Source: a virus. Taken from it: DNA of 41,481 bases. Of this stretch, positions 39,503 to 41,481 are shown in pieces; position 1 is the stretch's first letter; each line of letters begins with the position of its first letter. The notes beneath the pieces are model-generated. The model ran no database searches. It was not told where the DNA came from and was given only the letters and a program-made list of their open reading frames with translations. The stretch is taken from IMG/VR virus record IMGVR_UViG_3300010885_019152, positions 1-41,481 of that record, one strand, 5' to 3'. The position numbers and the translations under genes are program-made.

Positions 39503-40387
39503 CTAGCTAACCAATACAGGGAGAGTCTCCCCCCTTTGGATTGCTTCGCTTGCGTCCCATAATTTCCGATTAATGTCGATGCTTTGGGATATGCTCCGAA
39601 TGGTTCGCATTCTTCGGGGGCGTATGTCCATCCCCTGTTGAGTCCTGCGGGGCATACTCACGTTAAACCCTCCCCGAATCACGTTTTCTTGGATGCGATT
39701 GAAGACGTGCCAAAGGCTAGGGGATGCGTCTTCAGTCCTGCGGATTTTCACTACTTCGTCAATTCTGCGGGTGAACTCTTCCCGCATAAATTCCACTCCC
39801 ACCCCCGCCTCTTCTAGGCGTTGGGAAGTCTTGGTGAAGTTATCCCCCCCAAAATACTCCCGCCAACGTAGGCCAACCGCAAACCCTGCCAAGTTCCGCT
39901 GTTGAGAGTCGTTAAGGGTGATACCTTGCCATTCTTTAATCACTAGTGAGGAGCGTTGAAGATCCGTTTCAGTGTGTGCAACGGCTTCCCCCAAAGCTTC
40001 CCCAAGCTTGTTCAATGATAGCGAATGGCGAATTCGGATTGAGGAGTATTGAGTGCCCACCATTAATCCGTTGGTGCATATTAAGCGGTAGAATCCCGCA
40101 AATAATTCAAAGGACGCTGAACCATCGTTCGCATTCCTCAAGTTAATTCGGGGGAGATACTCACCAACCTGCTTCTCTTCTCCTATTCTCGCCAAGCTTA
40201 CAAAGTGCTTGGCAAAGGCTCGTCTTTCTACGTCACGTGAACGAACCTGTGAGGAGGCAAAGGGCTTCCACCCCAATCCCTCGAACTGGTTCATCACGTC
40301 TGCTGTCCGAATGTTGTTGAAACGTGGGGTGGTAGTTTGTTCGAATCGTCCACGTTGGTTTAGTGTGTCTTGGATTAGTATATTCAT
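39503..40387 (-). CDS. DUF932 protein
   Basis: 294 residues. The pattern FELFAGFYRLICTNGLMVG (residues 93-111), followed by IRIRHS, and the N-terminal NQFEGLGWKPFASSQVRSRD are typical of DUF932 proteins, found on plasmids and phages and often in early regions. The function is not established; proposed roles concern DNA metabolism or host takeover. The Arg-rich C-terminal half (MPRRTQQGMDIRPRRMRTIR) suggests nucleic-acid contact. A ribosome site AGGAGAA lies inside the end of the preceding small gene. Confidence 0.86.
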   Translation of the reverse strand: MNILIQDTLNQRGRFEQTTTPRFNNIRTADVMNQFEGLGWKPFASSQVRSRDVERRAFAKHFVSLARIGEEKQVGEYLPRINLRNANDGSASFELFAGFYRLICTNGLMVGTQYSSIRIRHSLSLNKLGEALGEAVAHTETDLQRSSLVIKEWQGITLNDSQQRNLAGFAVGLRWREYFGGDNFTKTSQRLEEAGVGVEFMREEFTRRIDEVVKIRRTEDASPSLWHVFNRIQENVIRGGFNVSMPRRTQQGMDIRPRRMRTIRSISQSIDINRKLWDASEAIQRGETLPVLVS

Positions 40388-40388
40388 T

Positions 40389-40523
40389 TTATTTTATTCT
40401 CCTGTTCAATTCGTTTACGATTTCATTGCCATACTTTGACGTGTGCTGGTTCTTTACCATTAGTGCATCCAACTTGTCTCTAAGTTGAAAGCGTTTCATT
40501 TTATTGATTTTTTTGTTCTTCAT
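40389..40523 (-). CDS. 44-residue basic protein
   Basis: The ATG at 40523 follows AAAAAGGAGAA and reads 44 codons to TAA at 40389-40391. The product starts MKNKKINKMKRFQLRDKL and ends VNELNRRIK: basic, helical, without Cys or membrane segment. It ends one base before the DUF932 start and its last codons form that gene's ribosome site. Good spacing and coupling support a real small gene; the function is unknown. Confidence 0.6.
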   Translation of the reverse strand: MKNKKINKMKRFQLRDKLDALMVKNQHTSKYGNEIVNELNRRIK

Positions 40524-40554
40524 ATTCTATCTATTCTCCTTTTTAGTTTATGGT

Positions 40555-40662
40555 TTATTTTAGTTTCCCCATTAGGAATCCCATAAGAATTCCCAAAGGG
40601 AATGCGATTGCAACGGCATTCGCCAAAGTTTCGGGGGTGATAGTCGATGATAGTAAGTTCAT
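40555..40662 (-). CDS. 35-residue single-span membrane peptide
   Basis: The ATG at 40662 reads 35 codons to TAA at 40555-40557. The product has a short polar start (MNLLSSTITPETLANA) and a membrane span (VAIAFPLGILMGFLMG) ending in a basic tail (KLK), giving an N-out/C-in topology. It follows the first early gene directly (two-base gap), with only a weak ribosome site. Small early membrane peptides can act on host membranes or exclusion. Confidence 0.5.
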   Translation of the reverse strand: MNLLSSTITPETLANAVAIAFPLGILMGFLMGKLK

Positions 40663-40663
40663 A

Positions 40664-40912
40664 TTAAGTTGAACCCTCGGCGTTGAATTGCCCCCATCGC
40701 AGTGCTTCTTCCCTAGGTGGAACTTCTCCCCCAAATTCCACGATCTTGTTTTTCCATTGCTTCATCAACCTTTCGTTCATCTCGGCTTTGCCGTGTCCTC
40801 CGCATTCGCAATGCGTGACGTAGGCGTTGGCATAGCGAATCCTGAACGTCTTCACCCACGATAGTTTCTGCCAATCCATTAATTCTTCTAACTTAATTTC
40901 CTCGCATTCCAT
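40664..40912 (-). CDS. First early gene, hypothetical
   Basis: 82 residues with a strong ribosome site (AGGAGGAAAAG). Acidic N-terminus (MECEEIKLEELMDW), then THCECGGHGKAEMNERLMKQ with two Cys and two His near each other (possible metal site), and a Trp/Glu-rich end. It is the first gene downstream of the probable early promoters, where T7 encodes anti-host proteins such as gp0.3. No homology to those is visible. Confidence 0.66.
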   Translation of the reverse strand: MECEEIKLEELMDWQKLSWVKTFRIRYANAYVTHCECGGHGKAEMNERLMKQWKNKIVEFGGEVPPREEALRWGQFNAEGST

Positions 40913-40969
40913 TTTCTTTTCCTCCTGTTTTTAGTTTTTAGAAGTTCGGATAGCTCCTCCCTTCTATAA

Positions 40970-41000
40970 ATAAAAGTAGCTGAATATTAAAAATAGTCAA
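40970..41000 (-). promoter_or_regulatory. Weak candidate early promoter
   Basis: On the minus strand TTGACT (41000-40995) is followed after 19 nt by TTTTAT (40975-40970), an imperfect sigma-70 arrangement about 60 nt upstream of the first early ATG. The spacing is long and the -10 poor, so it may not be the real promoter. The AT-rich setting makes chance matches likely. Confidence 0.3.
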
Positions 41001-41104
41001 TAGGCTAAATTAAATATAAGCTTAACTAATTCTATCTATTAGGAAAAATTAAAATCGCTTTAAAATCGTCTTTTTAAAAATGGGCTATGGTCTATCTATA
41101 AGCA

Positions 41105-41144
41105 CCTAAAACGATTTTAAACGGCATTCTCGCTCGATTTTAGG
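41105..41144. repeat. Inverted repeat with CGATTTTAGG arms
   Basis: CCTAAAACGA (41105-41114) and TCGATTTTAGG (41134-41144) form an inverted repeat with one unpaired base and a 19-nt spacer. AAAATCG-type motifs recur nearby at about 41051-41068 and 41111-41117. The cluster could be a repressor-binding site or replication element in the early leader; nothing identifies the binding protein. Confidence 0.45.
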
Positions 41145-41233
41145 CCATATTAATAAAACTAATATTTTTGTAAAAATGGATTAGATTTTATTATCTTTAA
41201 ATAAAAATAGTTTACTTATGTTAAATATTAATA

Positions 41234-41344
41234 AATGTGAAATATTAACTTTATGAAATGTTAAGGAATGTGAAATATTAACTTTATGAAATGTTAATCT
41301 TATTAAATGTTAACCTTGTGAAATATTAACTTTATGAAATGTTA
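41234..41344. repeat. Tandem AT-rich repeats near the genome end
   Basis: A 31-bp unit (AATGTGAAATATTAACTTTA and eleven more bases) is repeated exactly at 41234-41264 and 41267-41297, a 33-bp period. A third copy of 27 bp lies at 41318-41344, with a degenerate half-unit between. Each unit contains GAAATATTAAC and GAAATGTTA. Repeats like this (iterons) often mark replication origins, repressor arrays or ends. The spacing is irregular and too few units are present for a CRISPR array. Confidence 0.85.
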
Positions 41345-41358
41345 TGATAGTTAATTAA

Positions 41359-41481
41359 AAAAAGTTTCAAGGCATCAAATAAACTCAAATTAAAAGCGAG
41401 TTTAATAAGCTTTTATTAAAAACGTTTTAATGCTGAATGGAGCAGATCCAAATTCGATTAGATTAATAGACTAGTGAAAGG
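41359..41481. repeat. Terminal direct repeat, right copy
   Basis: Identical to 1-123. See the left copy. Coverage in reads would tell whether this is a real terminal repeat (doubled depth) or assembly overlap. Confidence 0.9.

Larger units (their letters stand above)
40913..41358. other. Gene-free leader with early promoters and repeats
   Basis: No gene of supportable size is present. The sequence is very AT-rich, more so towards 41358. It holds a candidate minus-strand promoter, several AAAATCG/CGATTTT motifs, an inverted repeat (41105-41144) and three tandem repeats (41234-41344). It lies upstream of the first early gene, where T7-like genomes carry host-RNA-polymerase promoters and the terminal repeat. 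Confidence 0.7.

Noticed and set aside
41234-41344. CRISPR array
   Set aside because: Two full repeats are separated by only two bases and the third by about 20; there are no spacers of even length and no cas genes.

Overview
The window is a nearly complete genome of a T7-like podovirus (Autographiviridae type) that appears to be temperate. Every gene I accept lies on the minus strand. The order is that of T7 read from the right end to the left: early genes, RNA polymerase, replication genes, structural genes, DNA packaging and lysis. Positions 1-123 are identical to 41359-41481, so the contig closes on itself, with about 41,358 unique bases. The host cannot be named. Consistent Shine-Dalgarno sequences, T7-type internal virion proteins and small lipoproteins point to a Gram-negative bacterium. 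The layout (integrase just upstream of a T7-type polymerase, low GC by eye) resembles T7-like phages of aquatic bacteria, but that is inference.

Region by region, in transcription order. (1) 40913-41358 joined to 1-633 is about 1.08 kb without genes. It is AT-rich, has tandem repeats and hairpins, and probably holds the genome-end/packaging region and the early host promoters. (2) 36.7-40.9 kb holds small, tightly overlapping early genes, among them a DUF932 protein, a GP88 protein, a 37-residue CxxCxG zinc-binding mini-protein, and several genes started from copies of one 17-bp ribosome-binding cassette. A tRNA 3'-end-like sequence at 37018-37048 is a candidate attP core. (3) 35.6-36.7 kb holds a tyrosine integrase with all six catalytic residues and a ribbon-helix-helix-like protein. 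(4) 26.1-35.1 kb is the replication module: single-subunit RNA polymerase, gp2.5-like SSB, endonuclease I, primase-helicase, family A DNA polymerase, a LAGLIDADG homing endonuclease, a FEN-type exonuclease and a DUF4406 protein; DUF5664 follows. (5) 4.4-25.4 kb is the virion module: a ConA-like fibre, portal, scaffold, holin-like and lipoprotein genes, major capsid protein, a strong terminator, gp11-, gp12-, gp13-, gp14-, gp15- and gp16-like proteins. (6) 0.6-4.4 kb holds an XhlA-like membrane protein, small terminase, an HNH nuclease, large terminase and a GH108-like endolysin.

The most unusual feature is the tail. No T7 gp17-type tail fibre lies between the gp16-like gene and the terminase. 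The gp11 adaptor is instead a 1182-residue fusion: two gp11-like domains, three helical repeats, an Asn/Gln/Gly/Ser hinge, an SGNH esterase split by a beta-rich insert, and a fibre-like C-terminus. The gp12 nozzle carries a LamG-like insertion, and a separate ConA-like fibre gene sits upstream of the portal. Host recognition therefore seems to have moved from a separate fibre into the tail tube proteins.

Intergenic space is minimal and start/stop overlaps (ATGA) are common, so translational coupling is probably the main local control. The clearest transcriptional signal is a 103-nt hairpin terminator after the capsid gene, where T7 has its T-phi terminator.
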